Positions 18,050-27,523 of a DNA stretch of 64,000 nt are shown in pieces. Source of the stretch: SAR324 cluster bacterium (GTDB lineage Bacteria > SAR324 > NAC60-12); assembly GCA_015231825.1 (NCBI GenBank), contig JADGAV010000012.1:57289-121288 (forward strand), written 5' to 3'. Both the position numbers and the translations under genes were made by a program. Every line of letters begins with the position of its first letter. The first letter of the stretch is position 1. Below the pieces are notes generated by a model. It made no database searches. It saw nothing but the letters and a program-made list of their open reading frames with translations, and was not told where the DNA came from.

Positions 18050-18781
18050 ATGATCAAAAAAATCAACGGGATGCAACTGGAAAAGCAATATGGGGGAAAA
18101 ACGGTCCTGTCTTGTTCCCTGCAGGTGGATAGCGATGGTATATTTTGTATCATCGGCCCCAACGGAAGCGGAAAATCAACCCTGCTTCGGATCATCAGTC
18201 TGCTCGAAAAACCCGATTCCGGCGAACTTGTGATTGCCGATCATTCCCAGTCCTTTGTCAACCCTTTCGAAAACTTGAATTTGAGACGAAAAATCGTGCT
18301 GGTCTCTTCCCATTCAAGATTGTTCCATGATACCGTATTCAACAATGTCGTTTACGGGCTGAAATTAAGAAAGAAAGACCACCGCAATCTTCGCGAGCAA
18401 GTGGAAAGGACCGTCAAAATGGTAGGGTTGACGCATAAAATCAATACCATCGCAACGGATCTCTCCTCTGGAGAACAACAGCGGACTGCCATTGCCAGAG
18501 CCCTGGTGCTCGACCCCGATGTCCTTTTTCTTGACGAACCCACCGTATCGCTTGATCCGGAAAATACAAAACTGATTGAAAATCTGATATTGGACTGGAA
18601 CAAAAAAGAGGGAAAGACCATCGTTCTTGTCACCCACAGCCTCTTTCAGGCGCAAACCCTGTCTGATTTCATCATTTTTATGTATCAGGGGAAGATCGTC
18701 GAACTTTCAGAAACAAAAAATTTTTTCCGCGCACCCCGGACTGAATTGGGACAACAATTCATTTCAGGAAAAATTTATTGA
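18050..18781 (+). CDS. tupC: Tungstate ABC transporter, ATP-binding protein (TupC)
   Basis: A 243-residue ABC ATPase with Walker A GPNGSGKST (36-44), signature LSSGEQQRTAIARAL, Walker B VLFLDEP and the switch histidine in VLVTHS. It powers the TupB channel. I chose the ATG at 18050, just after the tupB stop; an ATG at 18002 would overlap tupB by 35 bases and add 16 residues. Neither has a strong ribosome site. The order tupA-tupB-tupC next to mobBA and moeA identifies the substrate as tungstate (or molybdate). Confidence 0.9.
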   Translation: MIKKINGMQLEKQYGGKTVLSCSLQVDSDGIFCIIGPNGSGKSTLLRIISLLEKPDSGELVIADHSQSFVNPFENLNLRRKIVLVSSHSRLFHDTVFNNVVYGLKLRKKDHRNLREQVERTVKMVGLTHKINTIATDLSSGEQQRTAIARALVLDPDVLFLDEPTVSLDPENTKLIENLILDWNKKEGKTIVLVTHSLFQAQTLSDFIIFMYQGKIVELSETKNFFRAPRTELGQQFISGKIY

Positions 18782-18920
18782 TCCAAACCCGGAACAATGG
18801 CACAAAATGAGTAAAAATCTTATATTTTCTTCTGCAACAAGTATCAGCTCGTTCATGCATCCCTCATTATTGGTTCCCGGCACCAAAATTTTCTGCATTC
18901 CCTGTTAGGCAAAAAAAACC

Positions 18921-20156
18921 ATGGCAGAAATGAATGATATTCGTATGAAAGGTTTTCATCAAAGGATTTCTGTAGAAGGTTTTTATACCATCATTGATAA
19001 AAATACTGCACCAAATCCCTCCGAACTGGTCCATGTGACTGAATGCTATGACCGGGTTCTGTGCGAGCCAATCACTTCCCCGCGCAATGTTCCTGATTTC
19101 AATCGTTCAGCCATGGACGGATACGCTGTCAAAGGGGAAGAAACTTTTGGCGCCGCCAGCTACAATCCTATTTCCTTCAAAATCAGGGGCCGTCTCACTC
19201 CCGGTCAGGAATTCAAGGAGGAAATCCAAAAAGGAGAAACTCTCCAAATCATGACAGGAGCCCCTTTGCCCAAAGGGGCAGACTCTGTCCTGATGGCGGA
19301 ATATACCGAACAAGTCGGTCAATGCATGCATGCAATGGAAGCCGTGTCACCTGGAAAAAACGTAGGTCTTGTTGGAGAAGATATTCAAAAAGGGGAAAAA
19401 CTCTTCCAGAAAGGAAGGCGCCTCCGTCCCCAGGATGCTGCAGTCCTGGCCTCTGTGGGAATCAGCGAGGTCTCTGTTTTCAAAAAACCGACGGTGGATA
19501 TTCTGGTTACAGGTGATGAGCTTCTCAAACCCGGCCAATTCCCTGACGGAGTAAAAATTGTTGATTCAAATTCCATTGTCCTTCGACACTGCATCCAACG
19601 TGATGGTGGAATTGTCAAAATGATCCGGCACCTTCCTGACGATCTCGATCTGATTCGGACTGCACTTCAGGAATCTTCTGCCGATCTCGTCTGTATTTCT
19701 GGCGGATCTGCAGTGGGCGTTGAGGATTTTGCGCCATCATTGGTTGCGGAATTGGGAGAGCTGCTGGTCCATGGTGTGTCAATTCGTCCTGCTTCTCCCA
19801 CCGGCTTCGGGATGATCGATCATCGGCCTGTCTTTTTGTTACCAGGCAATCCTGTCTCATGTTTGTCTGCCTATGATTTTTTTGTTGCTCGTGCGATTCG
19901 AATCAAAGGAGCAAGAAATCTGCAGTGGCCCTACCGATCTATTGCTATAAAACTGGGAAGCAATATTTCTTCTCAATCAGGGCGTGTAGACTATGTTCGG
20001 GTAAGAATCGAGGGAAGTCAGGCATTTTTGATTGCCACCAGTGGCGCAGCAATTCTTTCCTCTACAACAAAAGCAGATGGTTTTCTTGTCGTCCCTGAAG
20101 CATCCGAAGGATTTGCTGAAGGAGAAACGGTCAATGTTTGCCTCTACGATTCCTGA
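18921..20156 (+). CDS. moeA: Molybdopterin molybdenumtransferase (MoeA)
   Basis: A 411-residue protein that inserts molybdate or tungstate into adenylylated molybdopterin. It has the MoeA N-terminal domains (VLCEPITSPRNVPDFNRSAMDGYAV, then the LQIMTGAPLPKGADSV type stretch), the MoaB/MogA-like core VDILVTGDELLKPGQ and ADLVCISGGSAVG, and the C-terminal beta barrel. PVFLLPGNPVSCLSAYDFFV is a strong signature. It lies 140 bases after tupC on the same strand. With the transporter, it supports cofactor assembly using tungsten or molybdenum. Confidence 0.95.
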   Translation: MAEMNDIRMKGFHQRISVEGFYTIIDKNTAPNPSELVHVTECYDRVLCEPITSPRNVPDFNRSAMDGYAVKGEETFGAASYNPISFKIRGRLTPGQEFKEEIQKGETLQIMTGAPLPKGADSVLMAEYTEQVGQCMHAMEAVSPGKNVGLVGEDIQKGEKLFQKGRRLRPQDAAVLASVGISEVSVFKKPTVDILVTGDELLKPGQFPDGVKIVDSNSIVLRHCIQRDGGIVKMIRHLPDDLDLIRTALQESSADLVCISGGSAVGVEDFAPSLVAELGELLVHGVSIRPASPTGFGMIDHRPVFLLPGNPVSCLSAYDFFVARAIRIKGARNLQWPYRSIAIKLGSNISSQSGRVDYVRVRIEGSQAFLIATSGAAILSSTTKADGFLVVPEASEGFAEGETVNVCLYDS

Positions 20157-20406
20157 TCATTTTTTGTGAATGACTGTTCCTTCTTCTGGAAAGGCATACA
20201 ATAACGTCTCCCCTGATCAATTTTGAGAGAAACATCTTTTCTCTGCTTTGGATTGATCTGCCGGCCGCACTTTACAAATTCGTTCAATTACGGCTTTCCC
20301 CGTCATGATATTTGCAGGAACTATTCTGGCAAAAGCATCTTGATTGTGGTAAAAATCATAAAAATCCATTGATCCAATATACTGATTTAAAAAGGAGGAA
20401 TATAAG

Positions 20407-22014
20407 ATGCCGACTGCCTCGAAGGTCTACCGAACCAGCCTGACCCCGCTCAGTTTTTTAGAACGCAGTGCGCAGGTTTTTCCTGACAAAACCGCCGTGA
20501 TTCACGGAGAACTCCGATACAATTACCGCCAGTTTTCAGAACGGGTCAACCGATTGACATCTGCACTGAAAAAAAGAGGTCTGCAGACTGGGGATCGTGT
20601 AGCGTATTTTTGTCCGAATATTCCCCCCATGTTGGAAGCACATTTTGGGGTGCTGCAGGCAGAGGCGATTCTGGTCCCCATCAATATCCGCCTTTCCTCC
20701 AAAGAAGTTGCTTTTATCCTGAACCATTCCGGATCCCGCTTTCTTTTCGTGGACACGGAACTGGCTTCAGTCGTTGAGCCGGTACTCAGCGAGCTCGAAA
20801 CGGTTGAACATATCATCAATATCAAAGATCTTCCGAATTTCAGCTCATTAGCGGGCGATAATTATGAAAATTTTCTAGAGTCAGGCAGCCCTGATCCCTG
20901 CCCTTTGGTGCTGGAAGACGAAGAAGCAACAATCTGTATCAACTACACCAGCGGCACTACCGGCAATCCCAAGGGCGTAATGTACACTCACCGGGGTGCG
21001 TACCTCAATTCTCTTGGTGAAGAATTGACCAGCGGATTCGATGTCAACACAAAATATCTGTGGACACTGCCGATGTTTCATTGCAACGGCTGGTGCTGTA
21101 CCTGGGGAGTGACAGGTGTTGGAGGCACTCATGTCTGCCTGCGCAAAGTCGATCCGGGGCTGGTTTGGAAATTGATCGATCAGGAAGGTATTACCCATCT
21201 AAATGGTGCTCCGGTGGTGCTCACTTCATTGATGAATTCCCCCCAATGTCCAGAATCTCTGAATATTCCGATCACCATTACCACCGCTGGCGCCCCGCCT
21301 TCCCCCACTTTGATAGAACAGGTCCGTGGAATAGGAGCAAAGGTTGTTCATGTCTATGGTTTAACAGAAACCTACGGTCCCCATACAGTGTGCGTGGAAC
21401 AGGAGTCCTGGGCGAAATTGGAAGCAAAAGAACAGGCTACACGTTTCGCGCGGCAGGGAGTTTCCTATCTGATTGCAGATCCGGTAAGGGTCGTCGATAA
21501 AAATATGAATGACGTCCCTGCCGACGGTCAAACCCTGGGAGAAGTGACCATGCGGGGGAACAATGTCATGAAAGGATACTATAACAATCCGCAAAAAACT
21601 GCTGAAGCTTTCGAAGGCGGATGGTTTCACAGCGGGGATGTCGGCGTAATGCACCCCGATGGATATATCGAACTGAAGGACCGCAGCAAAGATGTCATCA
21701 TCACGGGAGGAGAAAATGTTTCTTCCATTGAAGTCGAACAGGTGATCTATCGAAATCCCGCAGTTCTGGAAGTCGCAGTAGTAGGAATTCCTGATGAAAA
21801 ATGGGGGGAAACAATCAAAGCATTTGTCTGTCTAAAAAAAGGAGCGCAGCTCTCGGAACAGGAATTGATTGATTTCTGCCGGGAGCAGATTGCCCACTTC
21901 AAATGCCCGCGAAGCATCGAATTTGGTGAACTTCCCAAAACAGGGACTGGAAAGATCCAGAAATTTGTGCTTCGTGAAAAAGAATGGAGCGGACAAAAAA
22001 GCAGAATTCACTAG
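20407..22014 (+). CDS. Acyl-CoA ligase, AMP-forming (medium-chain/DmdB-AlkK type)
   Basis: A 535-residue ANL-family ligase that converts a carboxylic acid, ATP and CoA to acyl-CoA, AMP and diphosphate. The P-loop is YTSGTTGNPKGVMYTHRG near residue 180, the adenine motif VYGLTETYGP near 315, SGDVGVMHPDGYIELKDRSKD near 415, and the catalytic lysine is in TGTGKIQKF near 522. The overall pattern resembles AlkK and DmdB ligases for medium-chain or methylmercaptopropionate substrates; the exact acid is not readable. A perfect AGGAGG lies eight bases before the ATG. It follows moeA by 250 bases and appears to be its own unit. Confidence 0.9.
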   Translation: MPTASKVYRTSLTPLSFLERSAQVFPDKTAVIHGELRYNYRQFSERVNRLTSALKKRGLQTGDRVAYFCPNIPPMLEAHFGVLQAEAILVPINIRLSSKEVAFILNHSGSRFLFVDTELASVVEPVLSELETVEHIINIKDLPNFSSLAGDNYENFLESGSPDPCPLVLEDEEATICINYTSGTTGNPKGVMYTHRGAYLNSLGEELTSGFDVNTKYLWTLPMFHCNGWCCTWGVTGVGGTHVCLRKVDPGLVWKLIDQEGITHLNGAPVVLTSLMNSPQCPESLNIPITITTAGAPPSPTLIEQVRGIGAKVVHVYGLTETYGPHTVCVEQESWAKLEAKEQATRFARQGVSYLIADPVRVVDKNMNDVPADGQTLGEVTMRGNNVMKGYYNNPQKTAEAFEGGWFHSGDVGVMHPDGYIELKDRSKDVIITGGENVSSIEVEQVIYRNPAVLEVAVVGIPDEKWGETIKAFVCLKKGAQLSEQELIDFCREQIAHFKCPRSIEFGELPKTGTGKIQKFVLREKEWSGQKSRIH

Positions 22015-22147
22015 CCTGAAACCACTGAATCGGGAGGAAGATCTTCCCCGGAAGCGCTGCCCGTGGCACTTTCCCGGGCATTGCTCCGCAAATGGAGAAA
22101 AGTTTCAAAATTCAAACCAGCATTTTTCCCGGCGACCGGACAATAAA

Positions 22148-23197
22148 TTATTTTTCAACCGGAAATCCCGCATTGATCCAGTCCGGCATTCCAGTATGAC
22201 TGATGCAAACCAGATGCTCCAGTCCCTCAATGGAGAGATTGGTAAATGCTGTTTGAGCCCTTCTCCCGGAACGGCAATAAATGTAGACTCGTTCATACTG
22301 CTTCAAAGTTTCAACGTTTTCCCCCTCTTTTCCGAACGGGATATTGAGACTTCCAGGGATGTGCCCCTCTGCAAACTCTTCGGGAGTACGGTTGTCAAGA
22401 ATCAGCTCGCGGTCCCCCAGTTTTTTCCATTTTTCATAGAGTTCATGCATTGAAAAATCCTGATGGGTGAATCGTTTGGCGTCATAATCCAGGCCGCAGG
22501 CCATATTTTCAGGAACGGCTTCGTTGATTTTTTTCGGCATGTCGAGGTTGAGATTGTTCATGATCCTGACAAAATCCTCTTTGCTTTTTTCTTGTCCTAT
22601 TCTCGGGTTCCACTGTTTTTCTTCTGCGATGGTCGACCAGCTTCTCCCGTTGTAGTCGTGTCCGGGATAGACCCGGGTTTCATCGGCTAAAGCAAATAGC
22701 TTATTGTTGACGCTTTCAAAGAGAGTTTCTGCGCTTCCCTCCTGAAAATCCGTTCTTCCGCATCCTCGAATGAGCAAAGTGTCTCCCGTGAAAACCATGC
22801 CATCTGTGTAGTAACTGACGCAGCCATTCGTATGACCAGGTGTTGCAATGGCCCTGATCGAGAAGCGGCCGAATTGAATTTCATCCTGGTCCGCCACGGA
22901 CCGGTCAATAGCCTGGACTTCAGCAGCAGCCCCAAACACGATTTTCGCCCCGGTTTTCTGGCGTATGATGCCTGCAGAAGTGGTATGATCTGCATGAACA
23001 TGTGTATCCATCACAAAGAGCAGTTCCACTCCCAGTTCTTCAATAGCACGAATATCCCGGTCAAATTGTTCTTTAACCGGATCGATCAGGACTCCTTCGT
23101 GACTCTGCGGGTCCACCAGCAAATAGGTATAGGTACAAGTCTCCCGGTCAAACAGTTGTCTCATCAACAGGGACTGGGACGAAAAAGGAATGGTCAT
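22148..23197 (-). CDS. Metallo-beta-lactamase fold hydrolase fused to rhodanese (persulfide dioxygenase-like)
   Basis: A 349-residue two-domain protein. Residues 1-230 are an ETHE1/glyoxalase-II-like metal-binding domain: THVHADHT at 65-72, then ATPGHTNGCVSYY, GDTLLIRGCGRTDFQEG and YPGHDYNG. Residues about 255-349 are a rhodanese with active-site C308 in YCRSGRR. Such fusions oxidise glutathione or other low-molecular persulfides to sulfite and shuttle sulfane sulfur. The start has GGAG about nine bases upstream. It is convergent with the acyl-CoA ligase. It may protect against sulfide generated in sulfur metabolism, but no partner gene is adjacent. Confidence 0.9.
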   Translation of the reverse strand: MTIPFSSQSLLMRQLFDRETCTYTYLLVDPQSHEGVLIDPVKEQFDRDIRAIEELGVELLFVMDTHVHADHTTSAGIIRQKTGAKIVFGAAAEVQAIDRSVADQDEIQFGRFSIRAIATPGHTNGCVSYYTDGMVFTGDTLLIRGCGRTDFQEGSAETLFESVNNKLFALADETRVYPGHDYNGRSWSTIAEEKQWNPRIGQEKSKEDFVRIMNNLNLDMPKKINEAVPENMACGLDYDAKRFTHQDFSMHELYEKWKKLGDRELILDNRTPEEFAEGHIPGSLNIPFGKEGENVETLKQYERVYIYCRSGRRAQTAFTNLSIEGLEHLVCISHTGMPDWINAGFPVEK

Positions 23198-23694
23198 AAG
23201 CGCATCTCCATCTTCAAAATTTAAATTGGCAAACTATTCATTTGTAAGAGGTGTTTGAATCTTCCTCTTTTGGAAACAGTTCTGAGCAACAAAAAGCCTG
23301 ACTGATATTTTTGTCCCGGGTGATCCGTAAAGACAAGTTTTACCAGTAAGGATCTTATACTAAACAATTGAATCGCCTGACTCAAGAAAGTTTTCAAATA
23401 GAGCATCCACTGAAATTTTGTTCAGGCATTGACAATTGCCAGGATTTCATATTAAATCCCCGACAGAATCCGCTCTCAGGTATTCCGGCAACTTTGTCCT
23501 GATGATTTTCAGACTGTCTGCTTTATCGTTCAATTGCTCACACGGGAAATCAATGCTTCAATTCAGTGGAAGCAAAGTACAGGGATAAACCCTGATGCAG
23601 GGTGGAAAGGCTTTTAGAGCACCGCGCCTTGGGCCACAAGCACAAACTGCTCCATGAAAATATAAGAAACCGCACTCAAAATTTAAGGAACACC
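23198..23694. other. Intergenic region between divergent genes
   Basis: About 500 bases without a credible gene. A TTGACA at 23429-23434 followed by an AT-rich stretch could be a rightward -35 element, but no well-spaced -10 is convincing. The last 30 bases carry AAGGAA, the ribosome site of the aldo/keto reductase. Confidence 0.45.
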
Positions 23695-24702
23695 ATGGAA
23701 TATCGAAAATTGGGTCAATCAGGACTTAAAGTATCACCGCTCTGCTTAGGAGCCATGATGTTGAAAGGACAAACGGACGAAGCAACTTCTAAAAGAATCA
23801 TCGATAAGGCGCGGGAGTTCGGAGTTAATTTCATCGACACTGCAGATGCTTACAATGCTGGTCGGTCCGAGGAGATTATCGGGCAGGCGCTTCGGCAGGA
23901 TCGGGATTGGTGGGTATTGGCAACGAAGTTGGCGAACCCTCTCGGGGAAGGCCCTAACCAGCAGGGACTGAACCGAAAATGGGTCATGGAGGCGGTTGAA
24001 CACAGTTTAAAACGCCTGGGGACCGATTATATTGATATTTATTACTTGCATAAAGAAGATCCGGACACCCCTCTCGAAGAAACAGTAAGCGCTATCGGGG
24101 ATTTAATCCGCCAGGGGAAAATACGTTATTTTGGACTGAGTAATTTCCGGGCCTGGAGGCTTGCCGAGGTCGTTCGCCTCTGTGAGCAACTGGGAGTCAA
24201 CAAGCCCGTGGTTAGCCAACCCTATTACAATGCAATGAACCGGATGCCGGAAGTTGAGCACCTGCCGGCCTGCCGACATTACGGTCTCGGCGTTTTTCCA
24301 TACAGTCCTTTGGCCCGTGGGGTATTAACCGGGAAATACAGCACGGATATGAAAGCCTCTGAAGGAACAAGAGCGGCACGCAGGGACGAGCGCATGATGC
24401 AGACAGAATGGCGGTATGAATCGTTGGTGATTGCCCAAAAATTGAAAAAACATGCGGAATCACGGGGAATCACTGCAGGACAATTTGCCGTTTGCTGGGT
24501 ATTGAACAATCAATTGGTCACCGGAACCATCGCCGGTCCACGAACTGAAGCGCAATGGGAAGAATATCTGGGGGCATTGGATTATCCGTTCAGCATAGAA
24601 GATGAAAGGCTGGTTGATGACCTGGTCGCACCAGGTCACCCTTCAACACCGGGATTCAACGACCCCGCCTATCCACTGGAAGGACGTATCTCAAGAATCT
24701 AG
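23695..24702 (+). CDS. Aldo/keto reductase
   Basis: A 335-residue NADPH-dependent TIM-barrel oxidoreductase. The catalytic tetrad is visible: D48 and Y53 in FIDTADAY, K78 in LATKLANP and H119 in YYLHKEDP. The GLSNFRAW and YSPLARGVLTGKY stretches are typical of the AKR11-13-like bacterial group. The ATG at 23695 follows AAGGAA and gives the canonical start MEYRKLGQSGLKVS. The natural substrate is unknown. A small gene on the opposite strand ends six bases away. Confidence 0.92.
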   Translation: MEYRKLGQSGLKVSPLCLGAMMLKGQTDEATSKRIIDKAREFGVNFIDTADAYNAGRSEEIIGQALRQDRDWWVLATKLANPLGEGPNQQGLNRKWVMEAVEHSLKRLGTDYIDIYYLHKEDPDTPLEETVSAIGDLIRQGKIRYFGLSNFRAWRLAEVVRLCEQLGVNKPVVSQPYYNAMNRMPEVEHLPACRHYGLGVFPYSPLARGVLTGKYSTDMKASEGTRAARRDERMMQTEWRYESLVIAQKLKKHAESRGITAGQFAVCWVLNNQLVTGTIAGPRTEAQWEEYLGALDYPFSIEDERLVDDLVAPGHPSTPGFNDPAYPLEGRISRI

Positions 24703-24707
24703 AAAAC

Positions 24708-24875
24708 TCAGGAACTTTCTCCTGAGCTGCCCGCCAGAACTTTTGGAGCGATTTCCTTTTTCGGTTTTGCCCCCTGGATTTTCAAAATTTTGACAACACC
24801 GCCGTTTTTGAAATATTCCTCCTTGGCCATGTCAATTTCATTTTGAGTGATTTCGACTGTTTTCTTTTGATTCAT
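24708..24875 (-). CDS. Small protein of 55 residues, unknown function
   Basis: An intact 55-codon frame starting MNQKKTVEIT and ending in GSSGESS. Residues 10-30 read QNEIDMAKEEYFKNGGVVKI, an acidic amphipathic helix followed by a glycine pair and a hydrophobic strand. This layout recurs in small bacterial proteins of unknown role. The ATG is preceded by CGGAG with a six-base gap, a good ribosome site, which makes a chance frame less likely. It is convergent with the aldo/keto reductase. It is highly charged with no membrane segment, so it should be cytosolic. Confidence 0.6.
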   Translation of the reverse strand: MNQKKTVEITQNEIDMAKEEYFKNGGVVKILKIQGAKPKKEIAPKVLAGSSGESS

Positions 24876-25681
24876 GTCAAGCTCCGTAGCATCTGGTTCA
24901 GGTTCGTCGTTTTTTCACCTCTTGACGAGGAAAACTGGCCTTTGCTTTTCAAATAAAAAGATTCGGAAAAGGACTCAATAGGCAGCATCATTAGGATTCT
25001 TTCCGAAAAGGAAATCCTCTAAAAAAGATAAGTGATCATTCACGGACTGCGGCGAAGAAAAAGAACCGAGTTTCATGCGAGGTTAAAAGTAGAAGATGGA
25101 GGGATAAATTTGAAAACCCGGATTGCACTGAGCACAGAACTTTCTCGGCAAAATGCTCCTCGAAGAAGGTTTTCAATTTTCGTTCAGCCGCTTGAAGCTC
25201 CTCAATTCAAGGACTTGGAGAAGAGAGCAATGAAAACGAAAAGGAGCATCCATTGTCTTCTTTGAGCATTGCATAATAAAGGAGAAAACCTGAAGGATTA
25301 GATCATCTACAGGAGAAATAGTCAACGATTCGTTCGGAGCATCATATAATATCTGGAACAACAAGATAAATATTATCAGTAATATACGGTTATGGGAACT
25401 GTGGTATTTTTTTATTAAAATAGAGAAAAAGACTGTAAAATCAATAGAAAAGACTTAAAAACACTGAAGACTCCCGGAAATCGAATCTTTAATTGACTTT
25501 TATTAATTCGATAGAGAGTCATCAGCTTTCAAAACCCAACCCTGTGCAATTCGGTCCAAATTAAATGTATGGTTCAGAATTAAATTGAAGAAATTTCAGA
25601 AATGATTCAGGAAATTCCTGCATTGCACGGCGTATAATAAATAAAGCGGGGACATTCAACCCGATAAAAGAAATCGGGATG
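24876..25681. other. AT-rich non-coding stretch at the boundary of the catabolic region
   Basis: About 800 bases with no supported gene. An imperfect hairpin lies at 24991-25018 (AGGATTCTTTCC pairing with GGAAATCCT). A frame at 25032-25265 has no ribosome site and unusual composition, and is not called. CCCGAT and ATCGGG (about 25660-25678) form a short perfect inverted repeat. The stretch divides the backbone genes from the CoA-catabolic region. Confidence 0.4.
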
Positions 25682-25849
25682 ATGAAAATTAGAAAAAAGG
25701 ATCAGTCTCAATTTCAAAGAACTTTTTGGGAACAAATCAGAAGACAGGTGTGCCGACCAAACTCAAGGGCCAAAGTAGATGCTGCCTATAACAGCCAGTC
25801 GATGTCTTTTGGTGGAATGTCTCTCGACTGCGGATACAAGGTTGTTTAA
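25682..25849 (+). CDS. Possible short gene or remnant, 55 residues
   Basis: A frame starting MKIRKKDQSQFQRTFWEQ and ending CGYKVV. It is rich in basic and glutamine residues at the start and then polar. Two ATGs in a row (25679 and 25682) open it; the ribosome site is poor. I recognise no family. It could be the start of a degraded mobile-element gene, or chance. It is convergent with the MFS transporter. Confidence 0.25.
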   Translation: MKIRKKDQSQFQRTFWEQIRRQVCRPNSRAKVDAAYNSQSMSFGGMSLDCGYKVV

Positions 25850-25863
25850 GAGATATTGACCTG

Positions 25864-27102
25864 CTAATGCCTAATGTTTGTGAGAATATGAGCCTTCAAA
25901 AGGAAAGGAACTACGATGGCTGTTATTCCGACGAGGGCCGCCATGGTGTACCAGACCGGTTCGTACCATCCCCATCGGTCGAACACCCATCCGGCCACGG
26001 GCGCTCCTACCAGCGAGCCCGCAAACATGACGCTGAGAGAAAAACCCATTATGGAAGCCAATCGATCGAGCCCGAAATAGGTCCGCAGCAAACCCGATAT
26101 CATAGGAACCGACCCTCCCCAGCCGATGCCAAAAAAACACACGAAAAACGCTATCGGCAACTTTCTGTCAGCCGAAATCATAGGGAGCAGCAGCAGACCA
26201 CCGGACATCAAAACCAATGCCAGGGTGAAGAGAATTATTTTGTCCATGCGGTCTCCTATCCACCCGAAGCTGATCCTTCCGACTATAGTGACCAATGGGG
26301 TGGCTCCGGCAATAATACTGGCCGTCACCCGGTCAATGCCAACGGTTGCCAAATAGGGCATGATATGGGTGCCGAGAGCCGTGATGGGCATCGTCAAAAT
26401 CATAGATGCAATGGAAATGAACCAGAAAGGCTTGCTTGCCAGGGCCTCGCGAGCACTAAAACTGTTTTCTTCCGGCATTGAGTCATTTGATTTTTCCGAG
26501 CCCGGCTCATGTCGGCATTCTCCGTCGGGGTTAAGCCCGATGTTTTCGGGTTTGTGTTTCAGCACCAGAGAAAGCGGAAGCGGGATCAGCAGCGTACCCA
26601 CGGCGCAGAAAACCAACGCCTGTCGCCACCCATACCGCTCGACTAAAAGGGTGATAAGCGGTATCAAAAGTCCGGCCAGAGCTGAACCTGAGGCCGTTAT
26701 TCCCATAGCGAGACTGGATTTGCGTCGAAACCAGTTTGCGGAAGCAGCCATGAGCATGGAACTGGTCATGGTGCTAAAACCCGTGGCAATAATCACCACG
26801 GTGACATAGAAGAACAGTAAAGAGTTGACCCGGCTCAAGGCAGCAATACCCAGTGCCATCAAGACGGAGCCACAGAAAATCACCGGTCGTGGTCCCCACC
26901 GATCCATCAACACACCGACCACGAGAACCAATAGCCCTGCCTCCAGTCCTCTTAGAGACGATGCCAGTGATATTTGAGTATAGCTCCAACCGAATTCTTT
27001 TGATATGGGATCGACAAAGGCGGTAAAACCCAAACCGACTACACCAGTGGCATAACACGAAATCAGGCAACATGACGCCACGATGTACCACCCATAAAAC
27101 AT
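25864..27102 (-). CDS. Major facilitator superfamily transporter (oxalate/formate or monocarboxylate-like)
   Basis: A 412-residue inner-membrane transporter with about 12 hydrophobic segments. It opens with FYGWYIVASCCLISCYATGV and carries the MFS loop VGVLMDRWGPRPVIF after the second segment, which is repeated as IVGRISFGWIGDRMD in the second half. A hydrophilic loop (about 195-225) separates the halves. The GWYIV start is shared with oxalate:formate and monocarboxylate carriers, suggesting an organic anion. It is the last gene of the leftward unit, 420 bases after an enoyl-CoA hydratase, so uptake or efflux of a pathway acid is plausible but inferred. Confidence 0.87.
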   Translation of the reverse strand: MFYGWYIVASCCLISCYATGVVGLGFTAFVDPISKEFGWSYTQISLASSLRGLEAGLLVLVVGVLMDRWGPRPVIFCGSVLMALGIAALSRVNSLLFFYVTVVIIATGFSTMTSSMLMAASANWFRRKSSLAMGITASGSALAGLLIPLITLLVERYGWRQALVFCAVGTLLIPLPLSLVLKHKPENIGLNPDGECRHEPGSEKSNDSMPEENSFSAREALASKPFWFISIASMILTMPITALGTHIMPYLATVGIDRVTASIIAGATPLVTIVGRISFGWIGDRMDKIILFTLALVLMSGGLLLLPMISADRKLPIAFFVCFFGIGWGGSVPMISGLLRTYFGLDRLASIMGFSLSVMFAGSLVGAPVAGWVFDRWGWYEPVWYTMAALVGITAIVVPFLLKAHILTNIRH

Positions 27103-27523
27103 CGCTATGCTCTTGTCAATGAATCCGGGAAGGTATCTGCCGGGTTCTTAGGTTCCGCCGTTTTTGCAGAGCTTGTATTAATGGCTGTGGATTTCATAAT
27201 AGTTAACCGTAGGCTTTCAGGAAGATGCTCGATGCATTTTCAAACCTCGAAAGATTTGTTTTTGTGCAGGCACCCGGCAACCCGCGCAACAGCACCGCCC
27301 GACCGCATAAAATCGGTCATTATTCTCATGGTTACAGTTTTGCCAATCATTCAGGACACTGGGAAATCTAAAATTTCGCTTTTATTCACCTGGGAACTGA
27401 TAGCCTGTATCGCCAGAAAACTTTCATAATTCTTGCTTGGGTTATCTGCTTCTTTTGCTGTTTTACCCTCTATGGTATAGACCTCCGTGATCAAATTTAC
27501 AGATGCTCACAGATCAGTTTCTA
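27103..27523. other. Intergenic region, no supported gene
   Basis: About 420 bases between two leftward genes. No coding frame with a ribosome site, and no strong terminator or promoter, could be recognised. Confidence 0.4.

Noticed and set aside
23429..23460. Promoter from TTGACA upstream of the aldo/keto reductase
   Set aside because: No -10 element at a convincing distance, and over 200 bases from the gene.
25032..25265. 77-residue open frame in the AT-rich junction
   Set aside because: No ribosome site and no family resemblance; composition looks non-coding.
27181..27429. 82-residue open frame
   Set aside because: No ribosome site; not protein-like. Judged chance.
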